Of a stretch of 10,139 nt of DNA, positions 1 to 6,809 are shown in pieces; within the stretch, counting starts at the first letter, position 1; each line of letters starts with the position of its first letter. Both the position numbers and the translations under genes were made by a program. The DNA is taken from the NCBI GenBank assembly GCA_021151685.1, contig JAGKWS010000133.1, positions 1-10,139 on the forward strand, written 5' to 3'. The notes beneath the pieces were generated by a model. It did not search any database. It saw nothing but the letters and a program-made list of their open reading frames with translations, and was not told the origin of the DNA. Source of the stretch: Chitinophagaceae bacterium (GTDB lineage: Bacteria > Bacteroidota > Bacteroidia > Chitinophagales > Chitinophagaceae).

Positions 1-27
1 ATCATACCTTTGCTACATCTATTTTTT

Positions 28-1062
28 ATGGCAAAGAAAAAGTCAAAACTTTCGGGTGTAATTGTGATGCTCATAGCGTTGTTTATTGCGCTGGGTGCCT
101 TTGTGTATTTCGAAGTTTTTGGCCCAAATGCACGCCCCGGTGCCAACAACGAATTTGTATACGTAAGAACCGGCAGCAATTACGAGTCGCTTATAGAAGA
201 GCTTACAAAATCAGGCGTTATAAAAGATTTGAATGGCTTCAAATTTGTTGCCGGTACACTCAAGCTCAAAGACCATCTGCACCCCGGAAGGTATCGTGTC
301 AAAAAAGGCATGAGCAATTACGATATTGTTCGCATGCTGCGGTCTGGTCGGCAAGAACCCGTTAAGCTTGTCATGAACAAGTTACGTACCCGTAACGACT
401 TTGTCCGGCTGCTATCTGCCAATCTCGAAACCGATTCTGCCAACATCAGCCAACTGCTGTCCGATAGCACATTTTTAGATGAACTTGGTGCCACCCCCGG
501 TACGGCTATGGCCGTGTTTATGCCCGATACCTATGAGTTTTATTGGAATGCCCCGGCTGCGCAGGTACTTCGTAAGATTCAGAAAAATCATGTCAAGTTC
601 TGGACTCCTGCACGTAAAGAAAAAGCCAAAAATCAGGGTATTACTCCTATGGAGGCCATCATTGTTGCCAGCATTGTAGACGAAGAAACCAATGTAAGTG
701 CCGACAAAGCAAATATTGCCAGTGTATACCTCAACCGGGTGAGAAAAGGAATGAAGCTACAGGCCGACCCTACGGTGAAGTTCGCAATCGGCGACTTTGC
801 CATACGTCGTGTCACCAGCTCCATGCTCCTCTACGACTCTCCGTACAATACATACATGTACGAGGGCTTGCCTCCTGGCCCCATCTGCACCCCATCGGCC
901 GCTACCATCAACGCAGTTTTAGATGCACCCCATTCCAATTATTTATTCTTTTGTGCCAAAGACGATTTCAGTGGGCGTACTGCTTTTGCCGTCACGTTCG
1001 AAGAGCAGATAAGAAATGCCAACGCCTACAGACGGGCTTTGGACGCACGTGGCATTCACTAA
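28..1062 (+). CDS. mltG: Endolytic murein transglycosylase MltG (YceG-like)
   Basis: Inner-membrane lytic transglycosylase that, in characterised relatives, cuts nascent peptidoglycan glycan strands and so sets their length. The 344-residue product has a short basic N-terminus, one membrane helix at about residues 11-29, and then a periplasmic YceG domain. Family blocks visible are ASIVDEET (214-221), which holds the conserved acidic catalytic region (E. coli has EKET where this protein has DEET), VYLNRVRKGMKLQADPTV (233-250), SPYNTYMYEGLPPGP (271-285) and the C-terminal FSGRTAFAVTFEEQIRNANAY block (from 314). Length fits the family (about 340). I chose the ATG at 28, which gives MAKKK before the helix; the frame also opens with a TTG at 10 that would add only six residues. 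The promoter lies outside the window. The gene ends 70 bases before a strong hairpin. Family assignment is secure; catalysis is inferred. Confidence 0.95.
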   Translation: MAKKKSKLSGVIVMLIALFIALGAFVYFEVFGPNARPGANNEFVYVRTGSNYESLIEELTKSGVIKDLNGFKFVAGTLKLKDHLHPGRYRVKKGMSNYDIVRMLRSGRQEPVKLVMNKLRTRNDFVRLLSANLETDSANISQLLSDSTFLDELGATPGTAMAVFMPDTYEFYWNAPAAQVLRKIQKNHVKFWTPARKEKAKNQGITPMEAIIVASIVDEETNVSADKANIASVYLNRVRKGMKLQADPTVKFAIGDFAIRRVTSSMLLYDSPYNTYMYEGLPPGPICTPSAATINAVLDAPHSNYLFFCAKDDFSGRTAFAVTFEEQIRNANAYRRALDARGIH

Positions 1063-1132
1063 TATCATAGAATATAATACTAACGCAAATATTTTGAGCC
1101 TTTCTGCCTTCAAAGCAGTAGTAATTTATTTT

Positions 1133-1162
1133 TACCATGTTTGAGTAGACTCAAACATGGTA
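1133..1162 (+). terminator. 14-bp near-perfect palindrome, probable mltG terminator
   Basis: Positions 1133-1146 (taccatgtttgagt) are perfectly complementary to 1149-1162, separated by only two bases. The following + strand sequence is moderately T-rich (ttagtttt). It lies 70 bases after the mltG stop, so termination of mltG is the simplest role. The stem is only moderately GC-rich and the loop very tight, so a protein-binding palindrome is an alternative. Confidence 0.55.
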
Positions 1163-1315
1163 TTAGTTTTCACAAAATACAGCTTTTGTGGCCTGGAAAT
1201 CAGCCGTAAATCTTTGTGTTCTGTGTTTTCAAATGGTGGGTGGCCATGTGCGTGGGAAGATATTTTTCCTCACTCTTTTTTAGAAGTGAAGATGGTATAA
1301 GCACAACAGCACAAC

Positions 1316-1362
1316 ATAACAAAACAGCGGGAGCCTCATAAAGACTCCCGCTGTTTTGTTAT
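1316..1362 (-). terminator. Strong intrinsic terminator, bidirectional in form
   Basis: An 18-bp perfect stem pairs 1316-1333 with 1345-1362 around an 11-base loop. The core (agcgggag/ctcccgct) is GC-rich. It is flanked by an A-rich arm on the left and a T-rich arm on the right, so either strand yields a GC hairpin followed by U residues. It sits 18 bases beyond the stop of the minus-strand gene at 1381-2232 and should terminate it; it can also stop read-through from mltG. Confidence 0.85.
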
Positions 1363-1380
1363 TAACCTGTATTGTTGTGA

Positions 1381-2232
1381 TTATTGTTTCACCACAGTTG
1401 CAGTTTCTGACGTACCATTGCCAGATACCACCACACGGTATGTGCCAGGTGTCCAAGAGGCTGTATTGATGCTTGCGGCACCATTGGTAGCAGTAAGGTT
1501 GGTGATGTTTACAATACGGCCAGCCATATCTATTACATGGGCAGTATAGTTGCCATTACCCGCTGTTTCTATGTTCAGTATAGTTGAGGTTGGGTTGGGG
1601 TAGGCATTCAAACCTATTTTGTTTGCTATTTCGGCAACAGCAGTTGTGGCAGGTCGCATTGGCAATGTAACGATTGTATTAGCCGAGTGGTCGCTACCAT
1701 CATCATTACCATTACCATTTACAGCATTCACCGTCAAATACATCTTAACATCGCCAGCACCAGCAGCAGGGGCTGTCCAAGTAAAAGATTTTGAAAATGT
1801 GGTACTTCCGCCTGATGTTGTACCTGTTATAGCAGATGTTTGCTCAATAATACTGATACTACTTACTGTGCGTTTAGCAGTTTGTGCCGGCAATGATGTA
1901 CCAAATGTACCGGCTTGTACTTGCGCTGCACCAACACCTGTTACAGCAGCGTACTGAAAACCAAATTTTGTATTAATAGTGTGAGTACCAGTTACTGTAA
2001 CAGTATAGGTCATACCAGCTACATATTTTGTTACCTGTACACCACCTACAGAGTCTACCCTGATGCTCATAGTAGGGGCTGTACTTCCTGTATGACATCC
2101 CGAGCATGAACCAACGCTCCCTTTTGCTCCGGTATAGTTAGCACCAGCAGCCGCAGGCCCGCCAGAGTTACTCGACATAACAACATAAGCAAGACCAGCA
2201 GCGGCAGTAAGTAGTAAAGTTGTTTTTTTCAT
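1381..2232 (-). CDS. Secreted choice-of-anchor-V-like protein with CxxCH motif and type IX sorting domain
   Basis: Probable surface or secreted protein of unknown biochemical role. The 283-residue product starts with a signal peptide (MKKTTLLLTAAAGLAYVVMSS). A CSGCH motif follows at 43-47, in the setting GSxGSCSGCHTGS that is seen in Bacteroidota choice-of-anchor V/Reeler-like proteins. Residues about 54-190 form a Thr/Ala/Gly-rich beta domain ending in an NGNGNDDGSDHS stretch (172-183). The C-terminal part (about 207-283) is a T9SS type A sorting domain: LNAYPNPTSTILNIE, then WTPGTYRVVV and a short basic end. In Bacteroidota this domain directs passage across the outer membrane and attachment or release at the surface. 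CxxCH is the covalent heme c attachment signature, so one heme is possible but unproven; a metal or disulfide role is also possible. It appears monocistronic, with its own terminator. I found no convincing promoter close to the ATG. Confidence 0.8.
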   Translation of the reverse strand: MKKTTLLLTAAAGLAYVVMSSNSGGPAAAGANYTGAKGSVGSCSGCHTGSTAPTMSIRVDSVGGVQVTKYVAGMTYTVTVTGTHTINTKFGFQYAAVTGVGAAQVQAGTFGTSLPAQTAKRTVSSISIIEQTSAITGTTSGGSTTFSKSFTWTAPAAGAGDVKMYLTVNAVNGNGNDDGSDHSANTIVTLPMRPATTAVAEIANKIGLNAYPNPTSTILNIETAGNGNYTAHVIDMAGRIVNITNLTATNGAASINTASWTPGTYRVVVSGNGTSETATVVKQ

Positions 2233-2593
2233 TTTGTTGATTTTGATTAATAAATAGCGTTTAGGTAAAAAATGATGTTGGTATTAATAATGTAATGAAA
2301 CTGTAAAGTTTTTAAGCAACTGACTTCTACATGACAAATTTTGTGCCAAACGATACAAAACAGCAGTTAGTAGTTATATATATTCTGTCGCAATTCTTTC
2401 TTTTAGCCAAACAGTTAATAAATGTACAGATAAGAAGCACAAAACAAAACTAAATACCCTCTATTTTTACTTTTAGTTAAAAATTATATACCTAAACAAA
2501 TAAAACATCCAATTTTTTTATTGATATTTACTTTGTAGCTACCGTAAACAATTGTAAATTCAATGTAACATTTCACCATCCAATACAATCTGT
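2233..2593. other. AT-rich divergent intergenic region
   Basis: These 361 bases separate two divergent genes and must hold promoters for both. The region is clearly AT-rich, with several A/T runs (for example T7 near 2513-2519). Two weak matches to the Bacteroidota -7 element TAnnTTTG are visible: TAGTTTTG on the minus strand at 2452-2445, and TTACTTTG on the plus strand at 2528-2535, about 60 bases before the ATG at 2594. Neither has a good -33 TTG at the right distance, so I do not call them as promoters. No reading frame, RNA gene or long repeat is seen. Confidence 0.5.
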
Positions 2594-3058
2594 ATGTTCT
2601 TCGTCCGTACTTACAATTTCCCCCTCCAGGTCTCCAAAGAAGAGTTTATGAAACGACTGATTGGCAGACACGTAACCATTCACAATTTAGACTTCGAAAT
2701 CTACGATCAGGAAGATCGCCTGTGCATTGTGCCACATGCCGAGCAGGTAACAGAAATAAAAACGCTGCCTATAACGTGGATAGATTTTGCCAATGAAAAC
2801 GGCAAAACAAAAGTCACCATAAAATCCAGCATCAGGCAGATAGATGCCGGCGGGCCCATGCTGATAGTCATATTTTGTATATTCCTGCTTATTGCAGCCA
2901 TTATCTTGTCTATATCCAGCGGTGGCGACCCCAAAATTACCTATACATTTCTTGGCTTAGACGCACTGATATATGGTACATTTTGGGTAAGGATGAAGAA
3001 TGGCTATCTGGATTATGTACACAAAATTCGCGATTATGTAAAAGACCGCACACGGTAG
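2594..3058 (+). CDS. Unrecognised small membrane protein with two helices
   Basis: I do not recognise a family for this 154-residue protein. Residues 1-86 are soluble and mixed in charge, with alternating hydrophobic residues that suggest a beta-rich cytoplasmic domain. Two hydrophobic stretches follow: about 89-107 (MLIVIFCIFLLIAAIILSI) and about 115-132 (ITYTFLGLDALIYGTFWV), linked by a short polar turn (SSGGDPK). The tail (133-154) is basic. The layout suggests an inner-membrane hairpin with both ends in the cytoplasm, which is inference. The ATG at 2594 is the first in frame, with an in-frame Met at residue 19 as an alternative start; the codon pattern and membrane segments support a real gene. 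It ends 2 bases before the stop of the convergent gene at 3061, leaving no room for its own terminator. No operon partner is seen on this strand. Confidence 0.7.
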   Translation: MFFVRTYNFPLQVSKEEFMKRLIGRHVTIHNLDFEIYDQEDRLCIVPHAEQVTEIKTLPITWIDFANENGKTKVTIKSSIRQIDAGGPMLIVIFCIFLLIAAIILSISSGGDPKITYTFLGLDALIYGTFWVRMKNGYLDYVHKIRDYVKDRTR

Positions 3059-3060
3059 CG

Positions 3061-3654
3061 TTAATTGACCCACGCACGCAGCGAGTCGGCAACCACATCA
3101 CTCACAAAAGACTTTATCAGCTTCCTGTCTCTGTTATACACATTTACCTGTGGCAGTGGCTGGTACAGAAACGTATTGGGTACAAACAAAGAACTATCGT
3201 ACCCAATGTGCACATAGGGTGGTTTGGCACGGGTGTGGCTACCGGCAAAATAAGGAATAAGTGCCTGCATTTTGGCTGTGGTCAGCAGTATCACCTTTGT
3301 TTGCAACAAAAGGTGTATACTATCTTCAAGCATGGCCACTGTTTTGTTGCAGTGCGTACACTCGGGGCTGAATATCATTACCGCTATGTTGCCTGATGCA
3401 TTATAACTCGCAGCATTCGTTAGCCGATAGTAACCCCCACCCGGCAGTTGTGCCGTGTTTTTTGTTTTTCGTTTGCCCGCTCGGGCTGTTGGGATGGTTG
3501 TAGCTGTGTCTACCCATTCCATAAAAGTAAGCGGCGGCATTGGCGAACCAATTTGTGTATAGTCGGTATCGGGCACTGCATCTTGTGCCCTGCCACTAAA
3601 CACAAAAACCAATACAATAACTACCGTACAAAAAAAGCGCAGATACATGGTCAT
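3061..3654 (-). CDS. Exported thioredoxin-fold protein, CTHC active site (copy 2)
   Basis: Probable periplasmic thiol-disulfide protein, 197 residues. It has a signal peptide (hydrophobic 7-20, ending GRAQ, likely cleaved by signal peptidase I near residue 23; no lipobox cysteine). A DYTQIGSPMPP segment (31-41) follows, then a thioredoxin-like core with a beta strand leading into CTHC at 99-102 and LPQVNVY at 167-173, where Pro168 sits at the expected cis-proline position. The usual Trp before the first Cys is absent (SPECTHC instead). It is the second gene of a two-gene operon. Its ATG begins 2 bases after the stop of its paralogue, so translational coupling is likely; MTM offers an alternative Met two codons in. 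By hand alignment about 52 of 103 positions match the paralogue from the AAS block onward. Oxidase, reductase and carrier roles cannot be told apart from sequence. Confidence 0.82.
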   Translation of the reverse strand: MTMYLRFFCTVVIVLVFVFSGRAQDAVPDTDYTQIGSPMPPLTFMEWVDTATTIPTARAGKRKTKNTAQLPGGGYYRLTNAASYNASGNIAVMIFSPECTHCNKTVAMLEDSIHLLLQTKVILLTTAKMQALIPYFAGSHTRAKPPYVHIGYDSSLFVPNTFLYQPLPQVNVYNRDRKLIKSFVSDVVADSLRAWVN

Positions 3655-3656
3655 AA

Positions 3657-4307
3657 CTACTTGCTATGTTTTGCTTTTTTCCGTTTTCCTTCTATTGTGT
3701 CTATATATTGCTTCAGGGTGTCCATAGGTACCTCGCCGGCATAGGTTTTTATCAGTTTACGGTCGGGGCCATATATATTTATTTGTGGCAATGCCTGATA
3801 CAGGTAGGCATTATCTATAAAACGAGAGCTATCATAACCAATGTACATAAACGGATGATAAGCAATCTGGTGTCGCTCGGCAAAATAGGGTATGTACATG
3901 GTCATCATCTTGTTGGCCAGCAGTACCACTTTGGTTTTTTTGAACAATGCAGCATTTTTTTCCAGCATAAATGTCACATCCTCGCAATGGCTGCATGTAG
4001 GGTTAAACATCATAACGAATAGATTTCCGGAATTGTCAAAATCGGCCGCATTCATAAACGTATAATCATCGGCAGTGCGTTCTGCCAGTTGTTGTGGCGT
4101 GTACTTTTTGGCTAATATTTCAGGTTTTCTTGCCGCCGGTGTGGTATCGTTGTAAGACATGAACAGGAACGGGGGCATGGGCGCACCTACTTGCTTATAA
4201 TCTATATCCGGAAGCGTTACATTTTCGGTAGTTTTGGCATCGGTTTGGGCCCATAGCAATACAGGAAAAAGGAAGGCAATACCGGTCGATAGCATCTTCT
4301 GAAACAT
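3657..4307 (-). CDS. Exported thioredoxin-fold protein, CSHC active site (copy 1)
   Basis: First gene of the duplicated pair, 216 residues. A signal peptide (about 8-20, ending LLWAQ) indicates export to the periplasm, and no lipobox is present. A conserved DYKQVGAPMPPFLFM block (36-50) precedes the thioredoxin-like core: strand NLFVMMFNPTCSHC with the active-site cysteines at 105 and 108, a helix, KVVLLANKM, IPYF, IGYDSSRF (156-163) and ALPQINIY (172-179) with probable cis-Pro174. The C-terminus carries a basic tail (KGKRKKAKHSK-like, from about 207) that the second copy lacks. The CxHC arrangement, with His before the second Cys, recalls DsbA (CPHC) and several Bacteroidota thioredoxin-like families with FxPxCxHC. 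Start is the ATG at 4307, with a second Met four codons in. It diverges from rarA across 46 bases. Substrate unknown. Confidence 0.83.
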   Translation of the reverse strand: MFQKMLSTGIAFLFPVLLWAQTDAKTTENVTLPDIDYKQVGAPMPPFLFMSYNDTTPAARKPEILAKKYTPQQLAERTADDYTFMNAADFDNSGNLFVMMFNPTCSHCEDVTFMLEKNAALFKKTKVVLLANKMMTMYIPYFAERHQIAYHPFMYIGYDSSRFIDNAYLYQALPQINIYGPDRKLIKTYAGEVPMDTLKQYIDTIEGKRKKAKHSK

Positions 4308-4353
4308 AGGGGCAATTTAGGAATTTAAGCGGTAACACAATCACAATATTACT

Positions 4354-5619
4354 ATGGCAGACAACAAAATACCACTGGCCGAGCGGGTGCGTCCACAATC
4401 GCTGGCCCACTATATAGGACAAGAACATTTGGTAGCACCAGGCAAAGTGCTGGAGCAAATGATACGCAACAAAAGTGCCCGATCCATTATTTTTTGGGGG
4501 CCACCCGGCGTAGGTAAAACCACACTTGCCCAGATAATTGCCCAATCGCTGGACATGCTATTCTTTACCCTCAGTGCCATAGATAGTGGTGTAAAGGAAG
4601 TAAGGGCCGTAATAGAGCAAGCGCGCAAAGCCGGGCATGCCCTATTGTTTATAGATGAGATACACCGTTTCAATAAAGCCCAGCAAGATAGCCTGCTGGG
4701 GGCGGTAGAAAAAGGCATCATTACACTGGTAGGGGCTACCACCGAAAATCCATCTTTCGAGGTGATAGGCGCATTACTGAGCCGCTGTCAGGTATATGTG
4801 TTACAACCGCTTACCGAAGAGCACCTGAAAGCACTGGTGTGGCAGGCTATGCAAAAAGATGCATGGCTGGCATCAAAAAAACTGAATATTGAAGAATGGG
4901 AAGCATTACTGCAACTGAGTGGTGGTGATGCCCGCAAGCTGCTGAACCTGACAGAAATAGTTGCCGATGCCACCGAACCGGGCACCGCCCTTACCAATGT
5001 AGTGGTTCAAGATATAGTGCAGCGCAAAATGGCCTTGTACGACAAAGCGGGCGAGCAACACTACGACATCATTTCAGCATTCATCAAATCTATACGCGGT
5101 AGCGACCCCAATGCCGCCGTGTACTGGCTGGCCCGCATGATAGAAGGTGGGGAAGACCCCAAGTTTATAGCCCGCAGAATGGTGATACTGGCCAGTGAAG
5201 ATATAGGCAATGCCAACCCCAATGCCTTGCTGCTGGCCACTACCTGCTTTCAGGCAGTAGAGATGATAGGGTATCCTGAATGTAGAATTATTTTGTCTCA
5301 GGCAGCCACCTATCTGGCATCATCGGCCAAGAGCAATGCATCGTACATGGCCATAAACCACGCGCAGGCAATTGTTACAAAAACCGGCGACCTGCCTGTG
5401 CCATTGCACATACGCAACGCACCTACCGCACTGATGAAGAAACTGGACTATGGCAAAAATTACCAATATGCCCACGATTTTGCAGGCAATTTTGTCAATC
5501 AGGAGTTCTTGCCAGATGCTATAGCCGGCACCAAACTATACGAGCCCGGCAACAATGCATCGGAAGCCCGTTTGCGAGACTACCTGAAGCACTGCTGGAA
5601 GGATAAATACAATTATTGA
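4354..5619 (+). CDS. rarA: AAA+ ATPase RarA (MgsA/WRNIP1 family replication-fork factor)
   Basis: Cytoplasmic clamp-loader-like ATPase that in E. coli acts at stalled or gapped replication forks and binds SSB and DNA ends. The 421-residue product matches the family length and shows the full AAA+ set: Walker A GPPGVGKT at 49-56, Walker B LLFIDEIHRF at 97-106, sensor 1 GATTENPSF at 127-135, and arginine-finger region LLSRCQV at 141-147. The GGDAR sensor 2 motif follows, then the C-terminal tetramerisation region with SIRGSDPNAAVYWLARMIEGGEDP and HIRNAPTALMKKLDYGKNYQYAHDF, all typical of RarA. The ATG at 4354 places MADNKIPLAERVRP correctly at the N-terminus. It appears monocistronic, divergent from the thioredoxin-like operon, and ends at a shared hairpin with gapA. 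No clear -7 element is visible in the 46-base upstream gap, so its promoter may lie inside the divergent gene. Confidence 0.96.
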   Translation: MADNKIPLAERVRPQSLAHYIGQEHLVAPGKVLEQMIRNKSARSIIFWGPPGVGKTTLAQIIAQSLDMLFFTLSAIDSGVKEVRAVIEQARKAGHALLFIDEIHRFNKAQQDSLLGAVEKGIITLVGATTENPSFEVIGALLSRCQVYVLQPLTEEHLKALVWQAMQKDAWLASKKLNIEEWEALLQLSGGDARKLLNLTEIVADATEPGTALTNVVVQDIVQRKMALYDKAGEQHYDIISAFIKSIRGSDPNAAVYWLARMIEGGEDPKFIARRMVILASEDIGNANPNALLLATTCFQAVEMIGYPECRIILSQAATYLASSAKSNASYMAINHAQAIVTKTGDLPVPLHIRNAPTALMKKLDYGKNYQYAHDFAGNFVNQEFLPDAIAGTKLYEPGNNASEARLRDYLKHCWKDKYNY

Positions 5620-5634
5620 TAACCGCATACATAG

Positions 5635-5672
5635 TAAAATGGCCCGCTTCTATTGAGATGCGGGCCATTTTA
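5635..5672. terminator. Bidirectional intrinsic terminator between rarA and gapA
   Basis: A 13-bp perfect stem pairs 5635-5647 with 5660-5672, with a GC core (ggcccgc/gcgggcc) and A/T arms that give a U tract on either strand. Inside, a T/T mismatch is followed by three more pairs (tct/aga). It lies 15 bases after the rarA stop and 20 bases beyond the gapA stop, so it can serve both convergent genes. Confidence 0.9.
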
Positions 5673-5692
5673 TAAATGATAACCTAACGTTA

Positions 5693-6706
5693 TTATTTGC
5701 TGATAAGACCAGCAAAATATTTTACCGTGCGAACGAGCTGGCTTACATAGCTCATTTCGTTATCGTACCAGCTGATGGTTTTTACCAACTGAGTATCACC
5801 TGTTGTAATCACTTTGGTTTGGGTAGCATCAAACAAAGAACCAAAAGAAGTACCTATGATGTCGCTGCTTACTATTTCGTCTTCGTTATAGCCAAAGCTT
5901 TCGTTGGCAGCCGCTTTCATAGCTGTATTTATTTCTTCCACTGAAGTCTTTTTACCAAGAACAACCACCAGTTCTGTCAGCGAACCCGTAATAGTTGGTA
6001 CGCGCTGTGCAGAACCGTCCAGCTTACCTTTCAGTTCTGGCAATACCAAACCTATTGCCTTTGCAGCACCGGTAGAGTTGGGTACTATGTTGGCAGCGGC
6101 AGCACGTGCACGGCGAAGGTCGCCCTTGGCATGCGGTGCATCCAGTGTATTCTGGTCGTTGGTGTAGGCGTGTACTGTGGTCATAAGGCCAGTAACAATA
6201 CCATAGTTATCGTTCAGCACTTTGGCCATTGGTGCCAGACAGTTGGTAGTGCAGGAAGCACAGCTGATAACTGTTTCTGTACCATCCAGTATGTCGTGGT
6301 TTACATTGAATACTACAGTCTTCATTTCGCCGGTAGCAGGTGCCGATATTACAACGCGCTTTGCACCAGCTGCAATGTGCGCTTCAGCCTTTGCCTTATC
6401 TGTAAAGAAACCGGTACATTCCAGTACTACATCTACTTCGTGGGCACCCCATGGTATTTGTGCAGGGTCTTTCTGCGCATATATCATGATCTCTTTACCT
6501 TCAACGGTTATAGAGCTATCGCTGTAAGTAACAGCTTTGTCGAAACGACCCTGAGCGGTATCGTACTTTAACAAATGCGCCAGTACATTGGGCTTGGTAA
6601 GATCATTGATAGCAACTACTTCTATGCCTTCCATGTTATATATCTGACGGAAAGCAAGGCGACCTATACGGCCAAAACCATTGATGGCAACTTTTACTGT
6701 GCTCAT
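5693..6706 (-). CDS. gapA: Glyceraldehyde-3-phosphate dehydrogenase, type I
   Basis: Glycolytic/gluconeogenic enzyme that oxidises glyceraldehyde 3-phosphate with NAD+ and phosphate to 1,3-bisphosphoglycerate. The 337-residue product shows the Rossmann motif NGFGRIG (9-15), Asp35 in AINDL (consistent with NAD preference), the catalytic segment ASCTTNCLAP with Cys152, and TVHAYT with His179. Further family blocks are GDLRRARAAAANIVPNSTGAAKAIG (195-219) and SWYDNEMSY (312-320). The blocks RVPTITGSLTEL and GSLFDATQTKV resemble the subtype common in Gram-positive cocci and lactobacilli rather than the E. coli type. Cys149 replaces the residue that is usually Asn or Gly just before ASC, giving CASC. 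The ATG at 6706 follows a good -7 promoter element by about 38 bases. It lies downstream of dnaX on the same strand, with 103 bases between and no clear dnaX terminator, so some read-through is possible. Confidence 0.97.
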   Translation of the reverse strand: MSTVKVAINGFGRIGRLAFRQIYNMEGIEVVAINDLTKPNVLAHLLKYDTAQGRFDKAVTYSDSSITVEGKEIMIYAQKDPAQIPWGAHEVDVVLECTGFFTDKAKAEAHIAAGAKRVVISAPATGEMKTVVFNVNHDILDGTETVISCASCTTNCLAPMAKVLNDNYGIVTGLMTTVHAYTNDQNTLDAPHAKGDLRRARAAAANIVPNSTGAAKAIGLVLPELKGKLDGSAQRVPTITGSLTELVVVLGKKTSVEEINTAMKAAANESFGYNEDEIVSSDIIGTSFGSLFDATQTKVITTGDTQLVKTISWYDNEMSYVSQLVRTVKYFAGLISK

Positions 6707-6743
6707 TTTTTTATGTATTAAATGTCTTTTTATAAAAGTGGCG

Positions 6744-6751
6744 CAAAGGTA
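6744..6751 (-). promoter_or_regulatory. Bacteroidota-type -7 element for gapA
   Basis: On the minus strand this reads TACCTTTG, a full match to the Bacteroidota primary sigma -7 consensus TAnnTTTG. Transcription would start near 6735-6738, giving an untranslated leader of about 30 bases before the gapA ATG. A convincing -33 TTG at the expected spacing is not visible, so strength is uncertain. Its position just before a highly expressed glycolytic gene supports the call. Confidence 0.55.
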
Positions 6752-6809
6752 TGGAAATTAAGAATAGGATAAGTGCCGCAAAACACTGCGTTAGCTCAAA
6801 AAAATGTAG

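Larger units (their letters stand above)
1063..1380. other. Intergenic region between convergent mltG and the T9SS protein gene
   Basis: This 318-base gap contains two strong inverted repeats, annotated separately at 1133-1162 and 1316-1362. I see no credible reading frame. The roughly 150 bases between the two hairpins (1163-1315) have no recognisable RNA gene, promoter or repeat. Two convergent genes each ending in their own hairpin explains most of the region. Confidence 0.7.

Noticed and set aside
2875..3396. + strand frame overlapping the membrane protein end and the second thioredoxin-like gene
   Set aside because: It overlaps two better-supported genes, one in another frame and one antisense, and has no recognisable motif.
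6707..6809. Terminator after dnaX
   Set aside because: There is a T-rich stretch just after the stop but no GC hairpin before it; only a 4-bp cgca/tgcg stem is seen.
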